Notes: a model not told the origin generated them from the sequence alone. A stretch of 64,000 nt of DNA from Micromonospora sp. PLK6-60 (GCF_019890675.1 NZ_JAIOAA010000012.1:62001-126000); one strand, 5' to 3'; positions 39,661 through 49,081 are shown, numbered from the stretch's first letter. Made by a program: numbers and translations.

Positions 39661-39801
39661 GCTCGCTCCTCCCCCGAAGTCGCGTACCCCGGCCATACCG
39701 GGTATGTGAATAAAGACGTACGGCAGGCCCGATCGGTTGCGTGCGGGCGCGAACTATTTCCCGGGCTCGCCGCCCCACGTCCCGCCAGCTGGCGGCTCCA
39801 C

Positions 39802-39807
39802 TACCGT
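39802..39807 (+). promoter_or_regulatory. -10 box of a leaderless promoter (first LOG gene)
   Basis: TACCGT, the same hexamer as at dapD/dapE, six bases before ATG 39814. Confidence 0.5.
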
Positions 39808-39813
39808 TGCCTC

Positions 39814-40722
39814 ATGAGCCAGAGCAACGGGCGCCAGCAGCCCGGCCGGGATCCGGGGCGGGAACGGCACCGCGGCGCGGTGACGTTGCGCCGGGGCGCC
39901 ATCCCGTCCAGCACCGCCGATCAGCGCCTGTTGGACTCCCGCAGCCGGGGCGACTGGAAGACCAGGGACGCCTGGCGCGCGCTGCGCATCCTGTCCGAGT
40001 TCGTGGAGGGCTTCGACACCCTGGCCGACCTGCCGCCGGCGGTCAGCGTCTTCGGCTCGGCCCGCAGCAAGCCGGAGAGCCCCGAGTGCCAGCTGGCCGA
40101 GGAGCTGGGCGCCGCCCTGGCCCGCGCCGGCTACGCGGTCATCACCGGTGGCGGACCCGGGGTCATGGAGGCCGCGAACCGGGGCGCCAGCGAGGCTGGT
40201 GGCCTCTCGGTCGGGCTCGGCATCGAACTTCCTTTCGAGCAGGGCCTCAACGACTGGGTCGACCTGGCCATCGACTTCCGCTACTTCTTCGCCCGCAAGA
40301 CCATGTTCGTCAAGTACGCCCAGGCGTTCGTGGTGCTGCCCGGCGGCTTCGGCACCATGGACGAGCTGTTCGAGGCGCTGACCCTGGTGCAGACCGGCAA
40401 GGTCACCCGGTTCCCGGTGGTGCTGATGGGCGAGGCGTACTGGCGGGGGCTGCTGGACTGGCTGCGGAACAGCATGGCCGCCGACGGCAAGATCAGCCTG
40501 GTCGACCTGGAGCTGATCTGCGTCACCGACGACGTCCAGGAGGCGGTGCGGCACATCGTCAAGGCCGAGGCCACGCTCTCCGCCGAGCAGGAGGCGATCC
40601 GCGAGGAGTCGGTCGCCCGCACCGAAGCCGACCAGCGGGCCGCCGCCGAGGCGGCCCCGGACCGGGACGGCGGCGGTGGGTCCACCGAACGGTCCGTGTC
40701 CCGCCCGGGTGGGGAGATCTGA
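39814..40722 (+). CDS. LOG-family (TIGR00730) protein, long form
   Basis: 302 residues. The Rossmann-like lysine-decarboxylase/LOG fold has SVFGSARSKPESPECQLAEE at the start, VITGGGPGVMEAANRGASEAG and the signature VLPGGFGTMDELFEALT. About 65 N-terminal residues and a 50-residue polar tail flank the core. LOG proteins hydrolyse cytokinin riboside monophosphates or other nucleoside monophosphates; the physiological substrate in actinobacteria is unsettled. It is followed three bases later by a second, shorter LOG gene. Leaderless promoter upstream. Confidence 0.9.
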   Translation: MSQSNGRQQPGRDPGRERHRGAVTLRRGAIPSSTADQRLLDSRSRGDWKTRDAWRALRILSEFVEGFDTLADLPPAVSVFGSARSKPESPECQLAEELGAALARAGYAVITGGGPGVMEAANRGASEAGGLSVGLGIELPFEQGLNDWVDLAIDFRYFFARKTMFVKYAQAFVVLPGGFGTMDELFEALTLVQTGKVTRFPVVLMGEAYWRGLLDWLRNSMAADGKISLVDLELICVTDDVQEAVRHIVKAEATLSAEQEAIREESVARTEADQRAAAEAAPDRDGGGGSTERSVSRPGGEI

Positions 40723-40725
40723 GCC

Positions 40726-41271
40726 GTGGCGGCGATCTGCGTCTTCTGCGCCTCCTCCCGTACCCTCGACCAGCGCTGGCTGGACCTCGCCGCCGCCACC
40801 GGCGCGGAGCTGGCCCGGCGCGGGCACACCCTGGTCAGCGGCGGTGGCTGCGTCGGGATGATGGGCGCGCTGGCGGACGGCGCCCGGGCCGCCGGCGGCC
40901 GGACCCTCGGGATCATCCCGCAGTCGCTGGTGGACCTGGAGGTGGCCGACCTCGCCTCCGACGAGTTGCTGGTCACCGACGGCATGGCCAGCCGCAAGAC
41001 CCTCATGATCGAGAAGTCGGACGCGTTCCTCACCCTGCCCGGCGGCCTGGGCACGCTGGACGAACTCTTCGAGGTCTGGACCACGGCCACCCTCGCCCAG
41101 CACACCAAGCCGATGGCCCTGGTGGACGCCGACGGCTTCTACCGCCCGCTGGTCGACTGGCTCGCCGCCCTCGCCGACCAGGCCTTCCTCAAGCCCGCCG
41201 GCCTCGGCCTGCTGACGGTGGCCGACACCGTCCCCGCCGCTCTCGACGCCCTCGAGTCCCAGCTCACCTGA
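40726..41271 (+). CDS. LOG-family (TIGR00730) protein, short form
   Basis: 181 residues, typical for cytokinin riboside 5'-monophosphate phosphoribohydrolases. It has VFCASSRTLDQRWLDLAAAT, LVSGGGCVGMMGALADGA and LTLPGGLGTLDELFEVWT with catalytic Arg/Glu in the PGGxGTxxE motif. GTG 40726 follows the first LOG gene by three bases, so both are made from one message. The two differ clearly in sequence and are ancient paralogues rather than a recent duplication. Near dapE, as in M. tuberculosis from memory. Confidence 0.9.
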   Translation: MAAICVFCASSRTLDQRWLDLAAATGAELARRGHTLVSGGGCVGMMGALADGARAAGGRTLGIIPQSLVDLEVADLASDELLVTDGMASRKTLMIEKSDAFLTLPGGLGTLDELFEVWTTATLAQHTKPMALVDADGFYRPLVDWLAALADQAFLKPAGLGLLTVADTVPAALDALESQLT

Positions 41272-41354
41272 GGGCTCGTCGCCGCTAGGCCTCCCCACGG
41301 GCGAGGCGCGGTAGGCCGGCGCGTCGCCTCGATCGAGCGATTCGCGGGCCGGGG

Positions 41355-41541
41355 CGGTTCCCCGCGCAGGGGCGGCTGCCCGAGCGGCCGCGGCTCCCCG
41401 GGCGGCGACCGGCTCCCCAGGCGGCCCCGGCTGCCCGAGCGGCGACCGGCTCTCACCGGACGGGGACGGGCTCCCCAGGCGGGGACGGCTGCCCGGGCGG
41501 TCCCGGCTCCCCGGGCGGGGACGGCTCCCCGGGCGGAGGCG
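41355..41541. repeat. 18-base GC-rich tandem repeat, about ten units
   Basis: Units follow CGGCTSCCCGRGCGGSSA with a period of 18 (occasionally 19-21) bases; for example CGGCTCCCCGGGCGGGGA occurs intact. Non-coding as far as can be seen. Unit-to-unit changes are mostly single bases. Confidence 0.75.
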
Positions 41542-41553
41542 GGGGACGGGATC

Positions 41554-41601
41554 GAGCGTGATACCTGAGAGTCATATTGATACCTCAGAGTCATCACGCT
41601 C
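41554..41601. repeat. Palindromic repeat, GAGCGTGATACCT family, copy 2
   Basis: Outer GAGCGTGAT and ATCACGCTC match copy 1 at 2769-2820. Inside, the right half is in direct rather than inverted orientation (GATACCTGAGAGTCAT then GATACCTCAGAGTCAT), as if the core of one arm had flipped. Confidence 0.8.
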
Positions 41602-41758
41602 GCGGATGTCCTCGCCTCCTGGGAGACCACGGACGGTGACGGCTCCGGCCGGCGTCGCCCGGCTGCGCGTCGCCGTTCGCCGTCCGGTCGACGTGAGGTG
41701 TGGCGCGGCGGCGGGGGACGAGGACCCGGATGTCGTACCGGCGTGGTGGGATGAGGTG

Positions 41759-44700
41759 ATGCAGGCGTACCGGCTGGTGCGTCGGCCTGCCGAGGCGGAC
41801 CGGGGGGACCGCCCCGACGGCGGGGCGGCGCGGGGGGATGGTCGGTCCACAGGGGTGGCCGAGGCGGGCCGCGGACCGGAAGGGTCGGCGGGCACTGCCG
41901 CGCACCCCGAACCGGGCAGCGAACCGTCGGGCGCCGCAACGTCGGGTGCCGCAACGTCGGGCGCCGCCACGCCGGGCGACCCAACGCTGGGCGACCCAAC
42001 GCTGGGAGCCCCAACGTCGGGAGCCGCAACGCCGGGCGGCGCAACGGCGGCCAGGGAGCTGTCGGGCGGCGCAACGGCGGGCGAGGCGACGCCCGGCCGC
42101 GCGAGGCTGGGCGGGGAGGCGGGCGGCCGGATCGCGGATCCGGTGCAGGCCGAGGTGGTCGCGCACACCGCCGGCCCGATGCTGGTCCTCGGCGGGCCGG
42201 GCACCGGCAAGACCAGCACCCTCGTCGAGGCGGTGGCCGCGCGGGTCGCCGAGGGGGTCGACCCGGAGCGGATCCTGGTGCTCACCTTCAGCCGGCGGCA
42301 GGCCACCGACCTGCGACACCGGCTGGAGGCCCGGATCGCCGCCGACGGTCACCGGGTGCTGCGCGAGCCGCTGGTGCGCACCTTCCCGGCGTACGCCTTC
42401 GGGTTGCTGCGCCGGGCCGCGGCCGGGCGGGGCGAGCCGTCCCCCCGGTTGCTCACCGGCCCCGAGCAGGATCTGATCATCCGGGAGCTGCTCGACGTGG
42501 TGGGTGAGGAGCCCGAGGACGACCCGGTCGGCTGGCCGGATGATCTGCGCCCGGCGCTGCGGACCAGGGCGTTCGCCGCCCAGCTGCGGGACCTGCTGAT
42601 GCGGGCCGCCGAGCGCGGGGTCGGGCCGGCCGACCTGGCCCGGCTGGGTGAGCGGCTGGGCCGCGCCGACTGGCCGGCCGCCGCCCGCTTCCTCCGGGAG
42701 TACGTGGCCGTGCTCGCGCTGCGCGACGTCACCAACCGGGGCTCCGTCGCGTACGACCCGGCCGAGCTGGTCCGGGCCGCGACCGGCATGCTGCGCGACG
42801 ACCCGGAGCTGCTCGATGCCGAACGCCGCCGGCTGGGCCACGTCTACGTCGACGAGCTGGCCGACACCGACCCGGCCCAGCAGGAGTTGCTGCACGTGAT
42901 CGCCGGCGGCGGCCGCCCGCTGGTCGCGTTCGCCGACCCCGACTCCTCCACGTACGCCTTCCGCGGCGCCGACCCGGCCGTCGTCACCAGCTTCCCGCAC
43001 CGGTTCCGGACGGCGTCCGGGGCGCCGGCGGCGCAGGTCGTGCTGCACACCTCCTACCGGGCCGGCCCGCGGCTGCTGGCCGCCAGCGGGCGGCTGGCCC
43101 GGCGGCTGCGCGGTCCGGCGGCGCACCGCCGGCTGCGCCCGCTGCCCGACGCGCCGCCCGGCAGCGTCGAGGTGCGCACCTTCCGCTCCAGCACCAGCGA
43201 GGCGGTCTGGCTGGCCCACGCGCTGCGCACCGCCCACCTGCTCGACGGGGTGCCCTGGTCGGGGATGGCGGTGCTGGTGCGCTCCACCGCGCTGCGCCTG
43301 CCGTCGCTGCGACGGGCGCTGCACGCCGCCGGCGTGCCGACCGTGGTGCACGGCGAGGACCTGCCGCTGCACCTGCAACCGGCGGTGGCTCCGCTGCTGC
43401 TCCTGCTGCGCTGCGCCCTGGAGCCGGACCGGCTCGACGAGGAGGCCGCGGTCGCGCTGCTGCACTCGCCGCTCGGTGGCGCCGACCCGCTGGCCGAGCG
43501 GCGGCTGCGGCAGGGCCTGCGCGCGCTGGCCCTGGCCACCGGCGACCGGCGTCCGTCCGGTGAGCTGATCGTCGACGCGCTACGCGACCCGGAGGAGCTG
43601 ACCGGCATCGACCGGCGGTGGGCGGAGCCGGCGCAGGCCGTCGCCGGTCTGCTCGCCATCGCCCGGGAGACCGCCGAGCGGCCCGGCGCCGGCGTCGAGG
43701 ACGTGCTCTGGGCGGTGTGGCACGCCAGCGGCCTGGCCGAACGGTGGGCGGGGGAGATCACCCGCGGGCGGGCGGCCACCGGCGAGCACGAGACCGCGCA
43801 GCGCTGGCGGGCCGAGGCCGCCGACCGTGACCTGGACGCCGTGCTGGTGCTCTTCGACGCGGCGGCCCGGTTCACCGACCGGCTGCCCGGCGCGCGCACC
43901 GAGGTCTTCCTCGACCACGTGCTCGGGCAGGACCTGCCGGCGGACACCCTGGCCGCCAGCGCGGACCGGGGCGAGGCGGTACGCCTGCTCACCGCCCACG
44001 CCGCGAAGGGGCTGGAGTGGGACCTGGTCGCGGTGGCCGGGGTGCAGGAGGGCGTCTGGCCCGACCTGCGGCTGCGCGGCAGCCTGCTCGGCTCGGAGCG
44101 GCTGGTCGACGTGCTGGCCGGGCGGGCCGACGGCGGCGGGCTGCGGGCCAGCCTGGTCGGCCAGACCTCCGCCCTGCTCGACGAGGAACGCCGGCTGTTC
44201 CACGTGGCCGTGACCCGGGCCCGGCGCCGGCTGCTGGTCACCGCGGTCGCCTCGGCCGCGGTCGGCGGCGACGACCACGAGGAGCAGCCGAGCCGCTTCC
44301 TGCACGAGCTGGGCGCGACCGAACCGCCCCCGATCGGCGGCGGGACGGCCCCGGTCGGCCCGCAACCCGGCCCCGCGCCGTCCGGGCCGCAACCCGGGAC
44401 CCCGCCGTCCGGGCCGCAACCCGGGACCCCGCCGTCCGGGTCGAACCCCGCGCCGTCCGGGCCGCAGCCCGGGACCGGGCCGAACCCCGCGCCGTCCCGC
44501 GCGGACGGCGGCGGGCCGGGGGGCGGGCCGGTGGCGGTCGTCGACGAGGAGCAGGAGGACGGGCCGCCGGGGGAGTTGCCGGTCACCCTGCCGCCCCGGG
44601 CGCTCACCCTCTCCGCGCTGGTCGCCGAGCTGCGTACGGCAGTGACCGACCCGGCCGCACCGGCGGCCCGGCGGCAGGCCGCGGCGGCCGAGCTGGCCCG

Positions 44701-45595
44701 GCTGGCCGCAGCCGGCGTGGCCGGCGCCCATCCCGACCAGTGGTGGGGGCTGCGCCCGCTCTCCGACGACCGGCCGCTGGTCGACGAGGGGGAGCCGGTC
44801 CGGGTCACCCCGTCGGCGATGGAGAGCGCCCTGCGGTGCAGCCTGCGCTGGCTGCTGGAACGGCACGGCGGGAGCCCGCCGGCCAGCGCCGCCCAGGGGG
44901 TCGGCAACCTGGTGCACGCCGCGGCCATGCTCGCCGAGGACGCCAGCGCGGACCGCACCGCGCTGCTGGAGTACGTGGCCGCCCGGTTCGACGCGATCGA
45001 GCTGGCCGCCCGCTGGATGGCCGGCCCGGAACGGGCCCGCGCCGAGGCCATGGTGGACAAGCTGCTGCGCTGGCTGGCCGGCAACCCGCGCCGGCTGCTC
45101 GCCATCGAGCACGAGTTCGCGGTGCGCCTCGACGACCCGGCCCGCCCGATCGAGCTGACCGGCCGGGTGGACCGGCTGGAGGTGGACGCCGACGGCCGGC
45201 TCGTGGTGATCGACCTGAAGACCGGCAAGTCCACCGCGGTCACCGAGCGGGAGGTGGCCGAGCATCCGCAGCTCGGGGCGTACCAGGCGGCGGTGGAGGC
45301 GGGGGCGTTCGGCGAGTACGGCGACGCCTCCGGCGGTGCCGCGCTGGTGCAGCTCGGCACCGGGGCGAAGGAGGCCAAGGAGCAGGCCCAGGCCGCCGCC
45401 GGGGAGGGCCCGGAGGCCGGCTGGGCCACCGCGCTGGTCCGCCGGACCGCCGATACGATGGCCGCCTCGACCTTCGCCGCCGTCGCCAACGCCAAGTGCC
45501 GGGTCTGCCCGGTGCGCACCAGCTGCCCGGTCTCCGGCCGGGGGCGGCAGGTGGTCGAGCCGCCGGCCACCCGACCCGCCGCGGAGGACCAGTGA
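41759..45595 (+). CDS. adnA: AdnA-type helicase-nuclease subunit
   Basis: 1278 residues from ATG 41759. UvrD-like motor plus C-terminal RecB-family nuclease; AdnAB resects double-strand breaks. Walker A is GGPGTGKTST. Motif II reads VYVDELADTDPAQ rather than DEYQDT, so this may be the weaker motor. TAHAAKGLEWD and VAVTRARRRLL are motor motifs V/VI. The nuclease has GRVDRLEVDADGRLVVIDLKTGKS, and Cys in LRCSLRW plus CRVCPVRTSC suit a 4Fe-4S cluster. Two repeat-encoded linkers are inserted (nt 41931-42080 and 44351-44497). The start was chosen because MQAYRLVRRP begins the conserved region; upstream codons run into a palindrome. Confidence 0.85.
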   Translation: MQAYRLVRRPAEADRGDRPDGGAARGDGRSTGVAEAGRGPEGSAGTAAHPEPGSEPSGAATSGAATSGAATPGDPTLGDPTLGAPTSGAATPGGATAARELSGGATAGEATPGRARLGGEAGGRIADPVQAEVVAHTAGPMLVLGGPGTGKTSTLVEAVAARVAEGVDPERILVLTFSRRQATDLRHRLEARIAADGHRVLREPLVRTFPAYAFGLLRRAAAGRGEPSPRLLTGPEQDLIIRELLDVVGEEPEDDPVGWPDDLRPALRTRAFAAQLRDLLMRAAERGVGPADLARLGERLGRADWPAAARFLREYVAVLALRDVTNRGSVAYDPAELVRAATGMLRDDPELLDAERRRLGHVYVDELADTDPAQQELLHVIAGGGRPLVAFADPDSSTYAFRGADPAVVTSFPHRFRTASGAPAAQVVLHTSYRAGPRLLAASGRLARRLRGPAAHRRLRPLPDAPPGSVEVRTFRSSTSEAVWLAHALRTAHLLDGVPWSGMAVLVRSTALRLPSLRRALHAAGVPTVVHGEDLPLHLQPAVAPLLLLLRCALEPDRLDEEAAVALLHSPLGGADPLAERRLRQGLRALALATGDRRPSGELIVDALRDPEELTGIDRRWAEPAQAVAGLLAIARETAERPGAGVEDVLWAVWHASGLAERWAGEITRGRAATGEHETAQRWRAEAADRDLDAVLVLFDAAARFTDRLPGARTEVFLDHVLGQDLPADTLAASADRGEAVRLLTAHAAKGLEWDLVAVAGVQEGVWPDLRLRGSLLGSERLVDVLAGRADGGGLRASLVGQTSALLDEERRLFHVAVTRARRRLLVTAVASAAVGGDDHEEQPSRFLHELGATEPPPIGGGTAPVGPQPGPAPSGPQPGTPPSGPQPGTPPSGSNPAPSGPQPGTGPNPAPSRADGGGPGGGPVAVVDEEQEDGPPGELPVTLPPRALTLSALVAELRTAVTDPAAPAARRQAAAAELARLAAAGVAGAHPDQWWGLRPLSDDRPLVDEGEPVRVTPSAMESALRCSLRWLLERHGGSPPASAAQGVGNLVHAAAMLAEDASADRTALLEYVAARFDAIELAARWMAGPERARAEAMVDKLLRWLAGNPRRLLAIEHEFAVRLDDPARPIELTGRVDRLEVDADGRLVVIDLKTGKSTAVTEREVAEHPQLGAYQAAVEAGAFGEYGDASGGAALVQLGTGAKEAKEQAQAAAGEGPEAGWATALVRRTADTMAASTFAAVANAKCRVCPVRTSCPVSGRGRQVVEPPATRPAAEDQ
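41931..42080 (+). repeat. 15-base tandem repeat inside adnA
   Basis: Ten consecutive 15-base units of the type GCCGCAACGTCGGGT encode pentapeptides of pattern G-A/D-x-T-x between the conserved N-terminus and the first helicase motif. Nine units keep the pattern and one (42051-42065) is degenerate. Confidence 0.85.
44351..44497 (+). repeat. 27-base tandem repeat inside adnA
   Basis: Units of 27 bases (with one 21-base unit) encode the nonapeptide SGPQPGTPP and variants, forming a Pro/Gly linker between the helicase and nuclease parts. The units at 44378-44404 and 44405-44431 are identical. Confidence 0.85.
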
Positions 45596-45632
45596 GCGTA
45601 CGACCCCGACGCGTGGCCGAGGGCGGCCCGCG

Positions 45633-48600
45633 GTGACCCAGCCCGCGCTGTTCGGCGCCGCCGCCCCGGCCCCCCGGACCGCCGACGCCGGCCCCCGCTA
45701 CACCCCGGTCGAGCTGGCCCGGCTGCTGAAGCTGCCCGCGCCGACCCGGGAGCAGGCCGCGATCATCGCCGCCCCGGTGGAGCCGCTGCTGGTGGTGGCC
45801 GGCGCCGGCTCCGGCAAGACCGAGACGATGGCCGCCCGGGTGGTCTGGCTGGTGGCCAACTCGTACGTCCGGCCGGAGCAGGTCCTCGGTCTCACCTTCA
45901 CCCGCAAGGCGGCCGGTGAGCTGGCGCACCGGGTGCGTACCCGGCTGGGCCAGCTGGTGCGCCGGTTGGGCCGGCGCGGACGCGACCCGCTGGACGACCC
46001 CCTCGCCGGCGAGCCGACCATCTCCACCTACCACTCGTACGCGGGCCGGATCGTCACCGAGCACGGGCTGCGCGCCGGCTACGAGCCGTCCACCCGGCTG
46101 CTCACCGAGGCGTCCCGGTGGCAGCTGGTGGACCTGCTGGTGCGCAACTACGACGGGGACATGTCCGAGGTGGACCGGATGCCGAGCACGGTCACCGACG
46201 CGGTGCTGGCGCTCGCCGGCGAGCTGGACGAGCACCTGGTCGACCCGGACGACCTGGCCGCCTGGACCGGCCGGTTCTTCGCCGACGTGCAGTCCCGTCC
46301 CGGCCGGGTCTACGCCGACGTGCGCCGGGCGCTGGCGGTGCAGCAGACCCGGCTGCGGCTGCTGCCGCTGGTGCGCGCGTACGCCCGGCGCAAGGACGAC
46401 TTCGAGGCGATGGACTTCGCCGACCAACTCGCCCGGGCCGCCCGGGTGGCCCGCGACCACCCCGGCGTCGGAGCCATCGAGCGGGACCGGTTCCGGGTGG
46501 TGCTGCTCGACGAGTACCAGGACACCAGCCACGCCCAGGTGGTGCTGCTCAACGCGCTCTTCGGCGCCGGCCACCCGGTCACCGCCGTGGGCGACCCCTG
46601 CCAGTCCATCTACGGCTGGCGGGGAGCCAGCGCCGGCACCCTGGAACGCTTCCCCACCGACTTCGCCGCCGTGGGCGGCACGCCCGCCCCGGCGCTCGGC
46701 CTCACCACCAGCTGGCGGAACCGGCCGGAGATCCTCGGGGTGGCGAACGCGCTGGCCACGCCGCTGCGCGCCGCCGGGGCCCAGGTGCCCGAGCTGCACG
46801 CCGCGTTCAGCGTGAAGGATCCGATCCCGCACCGCAGCCCGCGCGGCCACGCCGCCGGCACCGTGCACTGCGCGCTGCTGCCGACGTACGCCGACGAGGC
46901 CGACTGGATCGCCGACGGCGTCCTCGCCGCCTGGCGCGGGGCGGCCCGGATGCCCACCGCGCTGCCCGAGCACATCCCGGTGCCGCTGCGCCCCACCACC
47001 GCCGTGCTGGTCCGGCTGCGCAGCCAGATCCCGGCGATCGAGGCGGCGCTGCGCGCCCGGGGGCTGCCCGTCGAGGTGGTCGGCCTGGGCGGCCTGCTGG
47101 ACACCCCCGAGGTCCGGGACGTGGTCTGCACGCTGCGGGTGCTCGCCGACCCGACCGACGGGGCGGCGCTGCTGCGGCTGCTCACCGGCGCCCGCTGGCG
47201 GATCGGGCCGCGTGACCTGGTGGCCCTGCACCGGCGGGCCCGGGCCATCGCCCGCGCCCGCCGGCAGCACACCGGCGAGGACGGGCCGGAGATCACCGTG
47301 GACGCGCTGGACGAGGCGACGCTGGTCGAGGCGCTGGCCGATCCCGGGCCGGCGCAGGCGTACTCCGACCAGGGCTACGCCCGGCTGCGGGCGTACGGGA
47401 CGGAGCTGGCGCTGCTGCGCTACCGGCTGGACCAGACGTTGCCGGAGCTGATCGCGGACATCGAGCGGACCATCGGCCTGGACGTGGAGGTGGCCGTGCG
47501 GGCCGGCCGGGACGGCACCGGCGACGCCGGCCTGGCGCGCGGGCACCTGGACGCCCTGGGCGACGTGGCGGCCCGGTTCAGCGGGGAGACCCCGGGTGCC
47601 ACGCTGGCCGGGTTCCTGGCCTACCTGGCCGCCGCCGAGGACGAGGAGCGCGGGCTGGCGCCCGGCGAGATCGAGGTGGTGGAGGGCGCGGTGCAGGTGC
47701 TCACCGCGCACGCCGCCAAGGGGCTGGAGTGGGACGTGGTGGCGGTCGCCGGGCTGACCCGGGGCGTCTGGCCGGGACCGGTGCGCAACTCCGACCACTG
47801 GCTGGGCGGGCTGGGCGTGCTGCCGTTCCCGCTGCGCGGCGACGCGGCCGGGCTGCCGGCGTTCGGTCTGGCGGAGGCCGAGGACCAGCGCGGCGTGGCC
47901 CGGGCGCTGGAGGACTTCACCGACGCCTGGCGGGCGCACGACGAGCGGGAGGAACGCCGGCTGGCGTACGTGGCGGTGACCCGGCCCCGGCGGTTGCTGC
48001 TCTGCTCCGGCTACTGGTGGGGGGAGGGGACCAAGCGGTTCCGCGGCGCCTCGGTGCTGCTGCGCGAGGTGCACGACGCCTGCCTGGACGGCGGCGACGG
48101 GTTGCTGGTCGACGAGTGGGCGCCCGAGCCGCCGGGTGACGCGGTGAACCCCACCGCCGAGCTGGTGCTGCGCGCGGACTGGCCCGCCGACCCGCTGGGC
48201 GCCCGCCGGCCGGCGCTGGCCGAGGCCGCCGCGCTGGTCCGCCGCTTCCTGGCCGACCCGGAGCCGGCGTCGGGCGCGGCCCCGGACGATCCGGAGGTGG
48301 CGCGCTGGCGGGGGGAGGCGGACCTGCTCCTCGCCGAGCGCGCGGAGCTGCTGCGCCAGGCGGAGGCGGTCGAGGTGGCCCTGCCCGACCACCTGTCGGT
48401 GACCCAGCTGGTCGCGCTGCGCCGGGATCCGGCGGCGCTGGCCCGGGCGCTGCGCCGGCCGATGCCCACCGCGCCCAACCCGTACGCCCGCCGGGGCACC
48501 GCCTTCCACGCCTGGCTGGAGCAGCGCTTCGGCGCCGACCGGCTGCTCGACGTGGACGAGCTGCCCGGCGCGGCGGACGCCGACGCCGCGCCCGACGAGG

Positions 48601-49007
48601 CGCTGGCCGAGCTGCAGGAGCGCTTCCTGGCCAGCGAGTGGGCCGACCGGGTGCCGGTGGAGGTGGAGGTGCCGTTCGCCACCGTGCTGGCCGGCGTGGT
48701 GGTGCGCGGCCGGATGGACGCCGTCTTCACCCGCCCCGGCGGCCGGTACGACGTGGTCGACTGGAAGACCGGCAAGCAGCCGACCGGGCCGGAGGCGGCG
48801 GCGGTGGCCGTGCAGCTGGCCGTGTACCGGCTGGCCTGGGCGGAACTGGCCGGGGTGCCGGTCGATCGGGTGGGTGCCGCCTTCCACTACGTCCGGGACG
48901 GGGTGACCGTGCGGCCGGCCGACCTGCTGGACGCCGACGGGCTCGCCGCGCTGATCGCCGGATTGCCGGAGTCCACCGTCGGGGGTGTCGGACGCCGGCA
49001 TCCGTGA
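45633..49007 (+). CDS. adnB: AdnB-type helicase-nuclease subunit
   Basis: 1124 residues from GTG 45633. Full set of superfamily-1 motor motifs: VVAGAGSGKTETMAARV, LTFTRKAAGELAHRV, LLDEYQDTSHAQ, GDPCQSIYGWRGA, LTAHAAKGLEWDVV and YVAVTRPRRLLL. The C-terminal RecB-type nuclease shows FHAWLEQRFG and GRMDAVFTRPGGRYDVVDWKTGK with its Asp/Lys active site. It works with AdnA in end resection and recombinational repair, and its canonical motif II suggests it is the lead motor. Thirty-seven bases after adnA, same operon; a hairpin follows its stop. Confidence 0.93.
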   Translation: MTQPALFGAAAPAPRTADAGPRYTPVELARLLKLPAPTREQAAIIAAPVEPLLVVAGAGSGKTETMAARVVWLVANSYVRPEQVLGLTFTRKAAGELAHRVRTRLGQLVRRLGRRGRDPLDDPLAGEPTISTYHSYAGRIVTEHGLRAGYEPSTRLLTEASRWQLVDLLVRNYDGDMSEVDRMPSTVTDAVLALAGELDEHLVDPDDLAAWTGRFFADVQSRPGRVYADVRRALAVQQTRLRLLPLVRAYARRKDDFEAMDFADQLARAARVARDHPGVGAIERDRFRVVLLDEYQDTSHAQVVLLNALFGAGHPVTAVGDPCQSIYGWRGASAGTLERFPTDFAAVGGTPAPALGLTTSWRNRPEILGVANALATPLRAAGAQVPELHAAFSVKDPIPHRSPRGHAAGTVHCALLPTYADEADWIADGVLAAWRGAARMPTALPEHIPVPLRPTTAVLVRLRSQIPAIEAALRARGLPVEVVGLGGLLDTPEVRDVVCTLRVLADPTDGAALLRLLTGARWRIGPRDLVALHRRARAIARARRQHTGEDGPEITVDALDEATLVEALADPGPAQAYSDQGYARLRAYGTELALLRYRLDQTLPELIADIERTIGLDVEVAVRAGRDGTGDAGLARGHLDALGDVAARFSGETPGATLAGFLAYLAAAEDEERGLAPGEIEVVEGAVQVLTAHAAKGLEWDVVAVAGLTRGVWPGPVRNSDHWLGGLGVLPFPLRGDAAGLPAFGLAEAEDQRGVARALEDFTDAWRAHDEREERRLAYVAVTRPRRLLLCSGYWWGEGTKRFRGASVLLREVHDACLDGGDGLLVDEWAPEPPGDAVNPTAELVLRADWPADPLGARRPALAEAAALVRRFLADPEPASGAAPDDPEVARWRGEADLLLAERAELLRQAEAVEVALPDHLSVTQLVALRRDPAALARALRRPMPTAPNPYARRGTAFHAWLEQRFGADRLLDVDELPGAADADAAPDEALAELQERFLASEWADRVPVEVEVPFATVLAGVVVRGRMDAVFTRPGGRYDVVDWKTGKQPTGPEAAAVAVQLAVYRLAWAELAGVPVDRVGAAFHYVRDGVTVRPADLLDADGLAALIAGLPESTVGGVGRRHP

Positions 49008-49049
49008 TACGTTGATGACGTTGCAGTTTTGGTTTCCAGCAGACTTTGT

Positions 49050-49081
49050 GTGCGCCTGGCGGATTGTAGCCCCAGGCGCAC
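49050..49081 (+). terminator. Hairpin terminator after adnB
   Basis: Perfect 10-base stem GTGCGCCTGG / CCAGGCGCAC with a 12-base loop, followed by TTTGTTGTG, the most T-rich tail of any hairpin here. It separates adnB from the cold-shock gene. Confidence 0.6.

Larger units (their letters stand above)
41272..41758. other. 487-base intergenic region
   Basis: No supported gene on either strand. It contains a GC-rich 18-base tandem repeat (41355-41541), then a palindromic repeat (41554-41601), then the presumed adnAB promoter region. Confidence 0.6.

Noticed and set aside
41355..41541. CRISPR array or coding repeat (collagen-like peptide)
   Set aside because: No spacers between units, and although one frame gives Gly/Pro-rich codons there is no start, ribosome site or known family.
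41558..41758. Longer adnA beginning at 41558
   Set aside because: The extra codons run through a palindromic repeat and non-conserved DNA; conserved sequence begins at 41759.
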